DNA of 64,000 nt from NCBI GenBank assembly GCA_013399875.1, contig VXAZ01000561.1:62001-126000 (forward strand). Reading direction: 5' to 3'. Source of the stretch: Gymnorhina tibicen. Taxonomy: Eukaryota; Chordata; Aves; Passeriformes; Artamidae. A program made the translations under genes and the position numbers. Positions 30,933 through 43,200 of this stretch are shown piece after piece. Within the stretch, counting starts at the first letter, position 1; every line of letters starts with the position of its first letter. The notes beneath the pieces were generated by a model. It was not told the DNA's origin. It worked only from the letters and a program-made list of their open reading frames with translations, and did no database searches.

Positions 30933-31912
30933 AAATGAGCGGTCAAGTAATTTCAGCACTGCCAGGCGTGTGCAGTAGGGATTTGCTGAGTGGTGATTCA
31001 AGATAGCTTTGCCAAACACCAGTGCACAGGTACCTGTTTTCGGGGAGCAGCTGGTTTTGACCAAGTAGGATTGTGGATTTTTGTCCTTTGGTAACTTGGA
31101 TTAGGTGTTTCTGCTCCCCACTGGCATTATGTCTTGGCATGCCACAGTCTACTCAGTTCTGTACTTCCTGCGATGCATCTATAATGCACCTGGGAGAGTG
31201 AAAACAAAACAAACAAAATCAACCTGAATGTGTCTTTTTACAACATCCTAATTAAGCTACCGCACCACAACTGAGCTTATCACTTTCTTAGGATTTGTGA
31301 GCTTAGTTTTCTCTTGGCCTGGCTCAAGGAATATTGAGATTCTGATGTTGCATCTTATCTAGTGAACATATCTGTTCAATGCTTCACAGGTTTTCCAATA
31401 AATTTGCAGGTGAAATAAGTTAATGGGCTTTGGTCAGTGATGCTCCCCGCCTGCTGCACTGGTTGCAAGTGTAATGTAATACTTCCCTGAGTACGGGAGG
31501 CATGTTTAATAGATGAATGTAAAGGAAAAAAATGTGATTCCACAGAATATGAGTTTGTGTCAAAATATGTCAGTGCATCTGAGTCACATAAAGCTAACCC
31601 AATGCTGGATGGATTCTGACTGTGACTGATTTTTTTTGATACTGAAGGAAAGAGAGAATGTAGAAGGAGCTACAGGGTCTGCTATGTCTGTGTCAGGGCT
31701 TCATAGAGGGTAGCAAGCAGGCCACCAAAATGGCTGTGTAGAGAGGAAAAAAAAATCACCTGAATATCTGAAAGTCTCCCCTTCGTTCTCCCTCTGTTAT
31801 CTTCTTGCCTGTTCCTGAGAGAATTGTTTCCATTTGTGCAAAGGAGCTTATCCTTGGTTTTCATTTTCTGTTGCCTGCTGCTTTGCCTATTTGCAGTCTG
31901 TTTGTAAATAAA
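30933..31912 (+). terminator. HKDC1: HKDC1 3' UTR with two candidate poly(A) signals
   Basis: AATAAA occurs at 31397-31402 and again at 31907-31912. The second is followed by a GT-rich stretch (TCTGTGGTGCTGTG), as expected downstream of a cleavage site. Either may be used; the end point is inferred. Confidence 0.5.
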
Positions 31913-32806
31913 TCTGTGGTGCTGTGAGCCTTTGCTTCTCTGTCTAGTGCATCTTCTGAGTTGTGGGAAGAACATGCAGGCAAGTGGGAGCTTTCTTAAA
32001 ACATAAATCTTTAAACCTAAACCCTTCTTTAAATCTAAATCTGTAACAGTACTCAGCAGCACTTCAGTGATTGCGAAGGCCGTTTGTGGATAGAGCTCAT
32101 GGCCTTGTGTGACCAAATGTCCCTCACCTGATTTACCCAGAACGAACCAAAGCAATAATATGGTACAGAGAAGCAGCAAATCTGTATCCTGCCTATTCTC
32201 TGTTCTCAAGTACTGCTGTATCTCCTTTAATCCTCTCTTTGTAGGTATTTGCTTCCTTGCGGGCTGACAGCAGAAAGTGGGGCCAAGAAATGTGCTTTAA
32301 GCCTAGTTAGGTCAAAAGTAACTATGGTGCAGGGGGATAAGCAGTTGGGTTTATGTAATAATCTGCAACAAGGCCACCGCTGGGTTTAAATTTAGCAATC
32401 ACAAATTCCAAAGTGGAAGCTACAGACTTTTCCTGTTTTGTAGTTTTTAAAAAAACCAAAATGTGTCAACAGCTCTGTGTCGGAGTTACTGGATGGGTAA
32501 AAGATATTTGCAAATAATTTTCACTTCTGAAGGAATTCCTCATGGTGCTGAGCTCACTGTACTGAGCAGCTGGGAAGAGACAAGTTGTGAACTCATATTA
32601 CGTTTAATGTTTTTCTCCTTTTGTCAAGAAACTTAGTATTTTACTTTTTATTTATATTTCAGAATCCACAGAGCTGCAGAAACCAAGGCTTCCTATGTAG
32701 TAAGGGAAGTTATCTGGAATGGAAGTTTGTTGCTGGTGATGAACAGGTTAAATTTGGAGGGGCTGGGTGTAGAAGAAAAAAAAATCAGGTGTTGAGGCTA
32801 TTCGGG

Positions 32807-32838
32807 GCCTAGAACAGCTCTTCTAGGCTGTTCTAGGC
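32807..32838. repeat. Inverted repeat, 11-bp arms, 10-nt loop
   Basis: GCCTAGAACAG (32807-32817) and its exact reverse complement CTGTTCTAGGC (32828-32838). The loop contains a further partial copy of the motif (TTCTAGG). Confidence 0.8.
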
Positions 32839-35800
32839 ACCAAGGGAGCAACAGGGATTTTGGCACTTGAAATCTTGTACTGTCTGTGTGGTTTTGGGCC
32901 TTTCTGGGGGAGTGTATTCTGCTAATCTGCAAAAGTGCACCTGTGAATGAAGTATGTCCCTGTACATCTGGAATGAGGTGATGCAGATGCCCCAGGATGG
33001 CCACGTGAGTATGGGGCAGAATACCTTTTGTACTTTTATTCTAAAGCCTGTTCTGCACAGTTGGAATGCAAAGCAGTAAGAAAACAAGGTAAACTCACAT
33101 TTAGAAAGAAATCCTATCTTGCTTTGATTTTTCTTTTTAGTCTTTTTGGGAAATGAAATACTCACACAAAGTCAGTTTATACCTCAGCTGCAGTTATTCC
33201 TTTACTGCAGTAGATTAGACCCACACAATAGTATTTTTTTGTGTGTGCAGGGTTTTTTTTTCCAGTGAGTCTGTGCTTGTCGTGGAATCCGATCACATGG
33301 ACCTGAAACGGCTCACAAAGTGCTCAGAGGCTCTTGCTGAGGTCCCTGAGGCCCGGGACACGCGTGCTCCTGCTTTTCCTGCAGGCAGCTGGCTTGCTCT
33401 GGAGCCAGGCAGCTCCCACGCGGCTCTGATACACATCTGCTGGGCAGGGAGATGGCATCTGAGCTGGGAGGGCGGCTGCTGTCTGAAAGGGAATGAGCAA
33501 AGGTTTGCTGGGCAGCCCTGGAGAAGAGCAGGATTTGCCACTGTGGGATTTTACCAGGGATACAAACTTCACTTGTGGTTTCGCAGGCATCCCATAAACA
33601 CGCGATGCTTCGTCTTTCTCTAAACCAGAACGTTCTCCATCTGGGTAATGATGCAGCATCAAGTTCCTGATTATGTCGACATGTGGAAACTCAATGACTG
33701 GTGCAAACTTGCAATCTCCTTTGTACAGATATTAAACTGCTGAAGCAAAACACTTCTCTGCCATCTCTACCATCATCTGTGGTGATTCAGATTAAAGCCC
33801 TAGCTCACAATAAAAGTAGAGGCCTTCTATTAAATGTAACACAGCATATCCCATGCTGAACAGTATGTGCTGCAGTTCATCACATGACATTGTTAGGCAA
33901 TATAAAATAAAATGGGATTGTTCCGGTTTCACATCTTAGATTTTTATTTTCCTACTTTTACTGTTCTACTGCTTCTTGGATAGCTTTGTGATGCTTCATT
34001 TCTACCTGCTTTCCCTGCAGTTAATACATTTAGTGCTTGAATTCATCAATTCTGTTTTGATGCTTTTTGAAGACATGAACATTTTTTTTCACATCTAGGT
34101 CACACATGTGATTTGGAAAGTTGAAAGATCTTTAAATCACAGGTGCAATAGAAATATTACTGGGTGGAGGAAATAAGGTTTGTGCCTTTCAGAAATTCCC
34201 AGTAGATGGTTGCAGTTACCCTTCCATCCATGGGGGGAAAATAATCCTAAATACATTGTTTTGCCTGCCAGAGACACATTTTAGTGGCTGTAGATTTGGA
34301 CAGCGCTGGCCCTTGACTCGTAACCCAGAGAAAATGCAGTAGCAGCTCAGTGGTGACATATTCCCTTTGTCACTCTGACAACGTTCAAAATTAAATATAG
34401 GATCATGTGGAAATCCTTCAGAAATCCTGATTAGCAGGATCTCCCTTCTTGAGAAGTCAATATTATATAGGATTAGCAGATTAGTGTAAAGGAGTTTGAG
34501 GCTGAAATGTAGGTAATACCAAAATGAAAGTACTGTTTCTTTGATCTTTCTTGATTTGTTTCTTTGTGTCTGGTAAAATGAGCTGGCTTTGGTTTGAGGT
34601 CGCCATAGGAATAAGGTGAAAGTGGAGCAAGGCAGGGAGAGCAGGAGACTTGGTGAATGTTGTCCTGTTCTAGGTTACAGTTTCTCTAGAAAGGACCACC
34701 ACTGCCTTGAACTGTCATTGGGGGCTTATCCAGAGCATTTCTCAGACTTGTCAAGTCAGTAGCTCGTCAAGTGATAAATACATATATAGATATAAAATAA
34801 TAATATAAGGGACTTACTCCTGTACACAGGTGGCCTGTTGAGGTGAGAGGAGGAAGGGAAATAAGGTAGATATCTTCTTTGTCCCAGCATTGAATTCACT
34901 CTGTAAAGCTGATGTGGAAAGCAAGATATAAAACCGCCAAAATTTTAATTAATGTTTTCCTTTCTCTCATTGATACTATCACCTTGCAGGTGCACACTGA
35001 AGGTGCTGTAAACGTGATGGGTCATGTCTGTCTGAGAGGGGAATGCCAAAATAATTTTGATCCTGTTGTGCTTTTTTAACACCCTCCAGTTGCCAGCCCC
35101 TTCCCTACTCAGCATTACACTTCATCTGCACTCTGTGTCCGGGGCCCTCGCACAGCCCAGGCACCTCTAGAGTCAGTAAAAGCTGGGTTCTGTGAAGAGA
35201 GAACAGGTAAGAAACCTGGTAAATATGGGTTCCTCCAAAAAGCCCTTCCCACTGGCACAAGGAATTGGCTACAGGAAAATGGAAAAAGGGCTCCAGGTGG
35301 GAGGTTTCCTGTGGAGGAGCTGAAGAACCAAATGCTGGGGAATCTTGGCAAGGAGGAGCTTGCTGGGAGGAATGGAAGAAGGTCCTTTCAGTCTTGATCT
35401 TTCTTGACTGGTTATTAAAAAAACCCCCAAACTCTAAACAACCCAACCCTCCCAAAACAACCCAAATTCTTATTTTTATCTAGAAAAGTCTAAGTTAAAA
35501 CCAGACAATAATCAAACCAAAGCTATATTTAAAAAATACCCAAAAGAGTTGAGGGGAGATTGAGTCTGTTTCACTGCCACTATATTTTATTTTCTTCTTT
35601 TGCTGGAAAGGAGAAAGGCTGTTTGTAGAAGAGGGGAGAGATGTGTGAAGAGTATAGCACATCAACAGTCAAAGCTTCCCCATAAATTTGTTACTGCGTA
35701 TCAGAACAAATTTAAAGTAAGTCTTAATAGCGGAGAGAAGGGATGACAGCAATGCAAGGTGCAAAACGTTAAGAGCTGTTAATTACAAGGACTGTTCAAG

Positions 35801-36641
35801 GGAGTTAACTGAGTTGAGTGGTTACTGTGTTTATTGTTTTGTGGGCATAGAAGTGGGGGAGGCAGTGGGGTTGTTACCTTACTGGCATCCATTTTATTTG
35901 GACTTGGAGGTGAGATGCAGCTCCCAGCCTCAGGCATTTCAGAACAGGGTTCTGTTCTCAAACCCACCAGTGTTATTGATCCAAATTACTTTTCTGAGGG
36001 CTGTTTCTGTTCTCAATTTGCTGCTCGGATGTTCAGCTTGCCAAAGGTTTCTGTGCACCTGGGAAGCCCTCCTCATAGGGCTGGCTTGGCCAGGGATGCT
36101 GGGCCATCTGTTTAGCTGTGGGACTGGGACTGCTGCCTGCCAGGCCATTGTAGAGGACTGTCCTCATAGTGTCAGGCTTTGTCCCCTACTGGGAGCTAAA
36201 AAAAGGCTGTTCTGTGTTGCCACAAGAGATGGAGAGTAGGGAGATTTGGAAGGGATGAGACCCGTGGGGCTGAGCTTAGCCCAGGCATTCCCCTCAGTGC
36301 TCACCTGTGGGGTGAGCTGAGATCCTGGGGCAGCAGCCACGTCTGGCCGTGGCTGCACGGAAGCGTAAATAAAGCACGACTAAGATTGGGATGTAAGTGG
36401 TTAATGGAGCAGGCCAGCTGGTGATGGACAACTTGGTCGTAGAGGGGAGCTCTCAGCAGGAGGAAAAAAATGGATGGTGGAAAGGCATGGAGGGAAAGTC
36501 TCTGAAGGTCTGAGCAGGTAAACAGGGAAGGTGCTTTCCCAGCAGGCACGTCCTGAATACTTCAAAGCAGAAAGTTACGGACACTGATTTGGGAGCAGCA
36601 GCTGATTCTGGAAACAAATGGGATAAATACTGGCATGAGAG

Positions 36642-36658
36642 AAAAAAAAAAAAAAAAA
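36642..36658. repeat. Poly-A run
   Basis: About 17 A in a row (GAGA then A run then GTTG). No retrogene sequence precedes it, so it is treated as a simple repeat. Confidence 0.8.
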
Positions 36659-39600
36659 GTTGAAATGCCTGAAGGGCACATCTGCTGTGGCCAGCAATTC
36701 TGCAGGAAACGCACTGAAGCCAGAGAGAGTCGAGGAAACTGGACATGAACACAGTTCCCAGTGAAGCCAAATGAAAGCCAAGGGCCTGGGAAGTGCCTGT
36801 GATAGCGTGCTGAGAATTTGGCTTTCTTTCCCTGGCTCTGCAATGAAGTAGCTCTGTTTAACGTGGGCCCAAGTCTGGCTGTGCTGAAGGAATTGTAAAG
36901 GTGTTTTTTGTTCTGAACTCAGAAATTATGCTCTAGAGCCTTTTCTGTTGCTTTCAAGTGTGTGTTTTCAGAGCAAGGTCTAAAGGGTTTTCAGAGCTGT
37001 AGGTCTAAAGCCCAGTCTGTTGGTCTGAAATTTGAATAATTGCATGGTCATTAAATTTTGCACAAAAAGGAATTGACTCTAAAAGCAGCTGATATGTTAT
37101 CACGATTAGAGCAGTAGCAATGCCTTCTTTCATCACAATGAAGTTACATTGTTAGGGAGCATAATTGACATTTTTTATTGAAAGATTAAGAAGAATTTGT
37201 TTACAGCTTGCAAACAAAGAGGTTTTAATTCAACAAACTGCAGCAGGAATAAGCAGTAAGTAGCATTTTCATCTGCTGGCCAGCTAGAGCATTAGCTGCA
37301 GAATGCTGTGGATAGAGAAGTATGAAGGAATTTGCAGCTCAATATCTGTCCAGTAAAGCGTGCACCACGCTGGCAAATGCCAGAAAGCTGACGGGGAGAA
37401 ACCTTGAGTGCAAAGAAACAAAGGGCTATAGTTAATATTAGCACCTTTTGGGAAGACACAACGGCTTTTGGAGACCAGCTTCATCCTGCCTGTTGTGCAA
37501 AGGTCAAGGTATGGCATTTCTGAGGATGCTTTTGCCATGGAGCCCTCGGGATAACACCCATCTACTCAACTGGCTGCTAAAGTAGGTATCTGGGTTATTT
37601 TTGTTTCTCTGGGTTTATTGCTTCATGGTCTAATAGGCTCAGGAGCTAAGTGGTACTGGCATTTCAAAGTGGCATGTTGTGATTGGAAAGGGGTGCTGTG
37701 GAAGTGTTTGGAAAGCAGATCCAAATGAAGCACCATCATCATTTGGCTGCAGAGATGCTCTTTTGCTTTTCAAGTATATTTGGGATCCTGTTTGTGCTGG
37801 TGGTTGTGTCTTAACTGTCCAGGCTGCTCTCCAGATAAAGCCAAGGGTATGTGAAAAATTCAGGTTTTTTTTTAAAGCCAATTCCTCTTGTGCAGTTGGA
37901 AGTCGTTTGGATTTATTGTCCTAGATCTGGTCAAAGTTTAAGAGCCCAAGTCAAACCCTGCTGTTCTGAATATGCAGTGCTGCAGAGTGAGGAAAAAGTC
38001 TCCTTGGGGTACTTGGGGTGCTGACAAATCTCTGCAAGGAGGGTGCTCATCCCACCAGCCAGGGGAGCATCTGTTAAATCATGTGCAGTGATGCTGCTGT
38101 GAGGGGAGGGAAGGGGCTGACCAGGCTGATCCTGTAAAGCATGAGAGCTCCTCACCTGTGCCACTCCTGCATCCCGGCAGTTTCCTGCTGGTGACCTGAA
38201 TCTGCAGCATCTGATACTGAGGGCAGGTGATAAAATAGCTGAGGGTATATTCTGGGTCTGAATGCTGACTGATAGCCACAGGCTGTTGTTGCTGTTATCT
38301 GTCCAAAACAAGGTTATAGATAAAACTTGCGATTAAAACATTTGTTTTTATCGATGTCAAATGTCAGAGTAGAAATATCCTGCTGGAAGACAGGGATGCC
38401 CATGGGTCTGGCAATGCTGGGTCAGGTCCCAGACAGGACTGGTGAACTCAGCAGCTATCAAAAGAGCCAGCAGGGATGAGTTGTAGTGGCCTAAGATATA
38501 GGCGCTCTCGTGAGGAAACTTCTGCTTTCCTAAAAATTGTATCTTCTTCAAGAAAAGAAGGGAAAGACAAGCAGGATGGGGTTATCTCTTGCTGCAGCAA
38601 GTACTGGGACTGCAGCTGAAATCTGGGGGCAGAGCTGTTGACCAGGAAGTCAGTAGAAGTGGGTTTCCCATTTAAAGCACTGATATGACAAGAAAAGCTT
38701 ATTTTTTCATATTACCAAAAAAAAAGTCTCCATCACCCATCTTTTGTAGCTATGTTGTGAAGCCATACTCTCAGGTTTCCTACCAGGAATGGGTCAGAGG
38801 GATAGAGAAACCTATTCAGTTAAAACAAGAACTTGCTTTCTGACACATACATGAGTTTTTGTTTATTGAAAATTGTTTATTCCACCTCTGCTTTTCTTTT
38901 CGTGTCTGAAAATCTGAGAATGAAGATAGGGGTCCAGAATCTCTTCTGGGTTTGTATTTGACCTGGTGTGGCAGGTTGAGTGGATCTGGCTGCCTGACGC
39001 CCACCCAGCCTGTCTGCAGTCTCTTCCTGAGCAAGACGGGACAAAATAGGAGGAAGAAGCTCGTGTGTGGATATAAGGGTGGGAGAAGGGTCACCAATTT
39101 TCACCATGGGCAAAACTGACTCCACTTGGGGAATATTAATTAAAATGGATTTGGATGGTGAGAAACAAGGACAAAATTAATGCAACACCTTTCCCAGTGC
39201 AGAAGTGTTATTAGTGTGCACCACCATCCACCAGTATGGATACTTGTGCCACTGCAGTCTTCCCATGGAACTCCAGCAGCAGGAGAGTCCAGCTTGGGGC
39301 AGTTCCCACTTTTCCTCACAGGGAGCCTTCAGTCCCACTGCCACCCCAAAAAACCTGAGAGAGCCAGAGTGGCTTGAGGGAAGAAATGTTGGTATGGGGA
39401 GGGAGGAAAACCCCAAACAGGCCACATAGATGCCCAAGGACCTGGCTGGGGCTGACCCCACTGGGTTTCTGATTCCACTCTAAAATGTTTCATGACAGCA
39501 GCTTGCAAAGTTGAGGAAGCCAAAATTTTGTTCAGAGGTGCTGTTTGCATCTGCCTCCAGCCTGTTGAGACAGCTTTGGACTTTAGCCAAAAAAAAAAAA

Positions 39601-40120
39601 GTATCACAAGTTTATCAGAAAGCAGTTCAGTCTGTGGCTGTTTCTGAGTGATGCTTAGCTGCAAGCCCATCATCTGTGACTGTCTTCTTGTACTGATTTT
39701 TAATGTGACTATTTTGGTTTTTTCAAGGCTTTGTGGATTCTTTTAATTAGAATAACAAACTGTTAACAAGGCTCAGGTGTTTTATTGCACATTTGCTTGC
39801 TAAGCCCTCCTTCTCTGTGTGCAGCAGGAATCTCAGGGCACCACTGTATCTTGGGGCTATGCGAGGCCCGGTGCTTAGCCAACATGTTCCCCATTTCCAC
39901 CATTCCTCTGGGTCACGCTTGTGGTCCATAGCCCATATGTCCCCAATTTCCTGTCTCTCTTGGGGTGATGCTAACAGTGAGTGTGCATCTGCTGCATCCC
40001 AGCTGCTGGATGGATTTTTAAGAGAGCACATGTCTGTGGGGTGTATGGCTTTCACAGACGTCTTGAGGCTGTGGAGGGAGATGTGAAAACCTACAATCCT
40101 GCCTCTTTTTTTGTTGACAG

Positions 40121-40231
40121 TCCCCTGTGATGACCATGTGACATGTAGCAAGCGGTGCTCCTGCTATGGCCACACGGAAGGAGCCGAATGCTGTGGAAGT
40201 TCCTGGCTCCTGCTGCTCCCCGTTGTGTCAA
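40121..40231 (+). CDS. HK1: Candidate alternative HK1 first coding exon (22 codons from 40166)
   Basis: 111 nt bounded by a good acceptor (CTCTTTTTTTGTTGACAG, ending 40120) and a near-perfect donor (CAA|GTAAGT at 40232). In the frame that ends in phase 0 there is a stop (TGA) at 40139, then an ATG at 40166 in strong context (GCTATGG). This is followed by 21 more open codons to the donor. The peptide starts MATRKEPNAVEV and ends in a Cys-rich SCCSPLCQ. Phase 0 is exactly what HK1 exon 2 (52843) accepts, so splicing would give a 22-residue start replacing the 21-residue mitochondrial-binding exon, as mammalian testis and erythroid HK1 isoforms do. A different frame is also open and Cys-rich. 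No transcript evidence, so this is inference. Confidence 0.38.
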
Positions 40232-43200
40232 GTAAGTACCTGCTTTACACCCCTTCTGGGCTAAAGGGTGGAGGTCCTTGACTTACTGGGGAGAGCCCCA
40301 TGTTGTGGGAATATTAACTGGCCTTGGAGGAGAGTCCCTTACACTGGGTCTTGCTGGAAAAGGAGCACAAACCTGAAGCCTTGGCAATTAAGGCTGGCAC
40401 CTCTGTGGGTCTGGGACTCATGATATAAACTGATTTTTGGTAGCATCAAATGCTGCATCAAGGAGAAATGTGTATCGTTAGTGAAAACTGGCCTCTTAGC
40501 CTGGGTTGAGAGGTGTCACCTTGTTTGGTGTTAGTGGAAAGCCAAAAAAGAAGGGCAGTTTGTGTTCCCCATGCTGAAAGTACAAGCTCTTGGTACTGCT
40601 CCCATAGCAAAGATGCACTGTCATTAAAGGGCACTGGTTTGGACTCTGCCATTCGAGCCTTCTCGGGGTAGTGCACAGCAGTGCACAGAAACCAGCTGTT
40701 TGCCCAGGCTAACTGCTTTTTGCAGAGCTGAAGGACTGGCTTTGTTTTTGTAAGTCTTCCCACACAGTGGGTGTGTTAGAGCTAAACTTTGACAGCTCAG
40801 TGATCTGTGAGGAGCTGGAAGCAGATTTAGGAAAGCTGTCTCCATATAGTACAGTAAATTAGGTTATATTTTCCTTTGTTTAAATCATTGTAACTGCCTT
40901 ATCACTTAAGTGAGTTGCTGGTTAAAGGTTAGTTACCTTTAACTGGTATTGAACTGCCTCTTCTGATGATAATAGATTTGAATTGAACCACTGAAAATAC
41001 TTCAAGCTTACCCCTTTTGAAATTTCAAACATGTTTACACTCTATATTTTGCCCTTTTTTCAGTGTCAGTTCTTTTAACATCGTTTACTAGCACTGGACA
41101 TTTAGTAGATATAAGAAATTTGCACTTGTGCTCATTTCAGTTTGCTGGAGTCAAGAGGCGTTTTATGAAATGAAACAAATGTTTCACCTTTTGGTCAGGA
41201 AAGGCAGTTCAGTGACATTGGGTTCATCCCCCTAACACCGACGCCCTTGCGCTGCCTTACAAACTGAGTTTGTTGCTATGTTTCTGTGTGCATATAAATA
41301 TGTGTGTGTGCACGGTCTGCTTTATAGGTGTATGAGCTGCAATAATGACTTACTACCAATGCACTATAAAAAATGCTTGCTTGATGCAGCAGTTCTCACC
41401 TCAATGGAAAAAAATGTTTAACTAGTGCAGGGCCCAAGCTGAGTCGGAAAACTGGAATAGTTATTGCTTTCCTTTGTGGAGATGTAAAATCAGTTGTATT
41501 TCTGACACTGGAGAGAGAGAAGGTGCAGTGGTGAATATCTAGGACAGGAGGGGAAAAAGAAAGAGATGAGTTTGGATGGATTGCACTTGTGTTTCACTTT
41601 TGGTGTGTAAGGGAAGAGCAAAGTAAGTGGACTTGCATGCACAGTGCCAAGGGATGTCAGCAGGCTGGACCTGTGTTGGAAAACCTCAGTGGGTTGGAAA
41701 TCAGCATAGAATAGCTCTGCTGTGCAACACAGGAGCTAGAGGTTAAGTTTTGTGGTGGTGTGACTCCAGGGAGCAATTTCCTCTTTACCCCACATACGTG
41801 CAGATGTGGGGAGTCCTTTGCAGGATTGTTCATGCAGCCCATAGCTTTTGGAAGTAGCAGTTAACTAAAGATGGAATATTTGGGTTTGTCCCCAGCTTAA
41901 TGAACCTTGCAATCAGTAAGAGGTTGAGAAAGAAATCATCATCCAGGCCTTCCAAATAATGGGGCTTAATTGTAAGCCATGAGTTTGGGGCTTGTGTTTA
42001 TCTGCTTTCTGGTTTTCTTGGTTTTGTGGGGGTGATGTTCTTTGCATCCCTCTGATGCTGAAGAACAGCACCTGGTTTAAAGAAATAAAGGCCAACGCAG
42101 CTGACTGATGCTCAGGTATGAGGAGTTGAGGCACGGAGCATCTCCACCTGCCCCAGGAGTGTCTGTTCCCACGTGAACCAGTAGACAACACCCCTCCTTT
42201 GCTGGATATGCTTCCTCCTCCACTGTCCTCTTATCACGGCCACAGTCTAGAGTCTAGACATGGCTGTTTGTGATCCTTAATTCTTCAGTACATGCCTTAC
42301 AGAAATACTGCCTTGCCTTTGGAGGGATTTGATTCTCGAAACCCGCAGCCCTGTGTAGTGTCTTCAGCCCTCAAATGCTCAGTGTGGTGAGTAGTGCTAA
42401 AACCTTTACAAAGGGACTTTCAAAAAAATAGCTCACCCTTCCTCTGGAGCATCTCCAGAAGAATGGGCCAAACCCAGGCCAGAACCCCTTGTTAGTCTTT
42501 GTGCCTAAAACATCTTTTGAAAACCTGCTTCTGGAATGCTGTACCAGGAGCATAAAAACCACTTTCTAAGTGTGCACCGCTCTGTCCACACATGGAGTGG
42601 CCTTTCCTGTGCATGGAATGAGCTCCCCTCAAGGCATTCCTAGCTAACTTGGTTTCTTCGTAGGGAAAACATGAGAGAAAGCATCCTAGCTAACTGTGTG
42701 GTAGTGCCTGCTCACTGTGCCTCCTGGCAAGGTGAAATTGCATAATGTCATTAAGGTTGTTTGACTGAATTTCTCATCAAACTGATGTATCTGCTGCTTC
42801 TAGATTTTCTTAGTAGCTTCTGCACTAAGCTCAGCACAAAGGAATGGTGATTTCTTCTGTGCAAGCACTTGGTTTCCTACCCTGGAATGGGAGCTTCCCT
42901 TCGTTACTCAGAGCTGCTGTCTTGAACTGGGAACTTACTATTTATTAGAGATGCTGCTTTTTCTTTCACTTTTCTTTGAGAACTGTGAAAGGAAAATGCA
43001 ATGTGGGAAAAAAGGGGATCGAGCATTTTCCAGACACCTAAAAAAACCCCAACAAACGCAACTACAACTTTGTTTTTTTCTTACAAAAGTAGGAAGCATC
43101 TATCAGCTGTGTACATCAAAACTATGTGATAAGATTTAAACAAAAAAATCCCCTCATTGTATGGTTCAATCAGAATGTAGACTTGTATAGAGCAGTGTAC

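Noticed and set aside
32954..33004. ATG frame of 17 codons ending in phase 0 at a GTGAGT, another possible HK1 first exon
   Set aside because: Donor context CAC|GTGAGT is weaker, there is no acceptor or promoter signal, and short phase-0 frames before a GT are common by chance. Kept below the 40121 candidate.
33243..33623. 126-codon + strand frame with some CpG
   Set aside because: No recognisable domain, Trp/Cys-rich random-looking translation, no convincing splice or promoter context, and a similarly long antisense frame over the same GC-rich patch.
36642..36658. Poly-A run as the tail of a processed pseudogene
   Set aside because: No reverse-transcribed coding sequence or target duplication seen upstream.
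40121..40231. Alternative reading of this exon as a granulin-like Cys-rich fragment (PCDDHVTCSKRC frame)
   Set aside because: Cysteine spacing only partly fits granulin, the second half turns into a Leu run, and no neighbouring granulin exons exist. The phase-0 HK1 reading is more economical.
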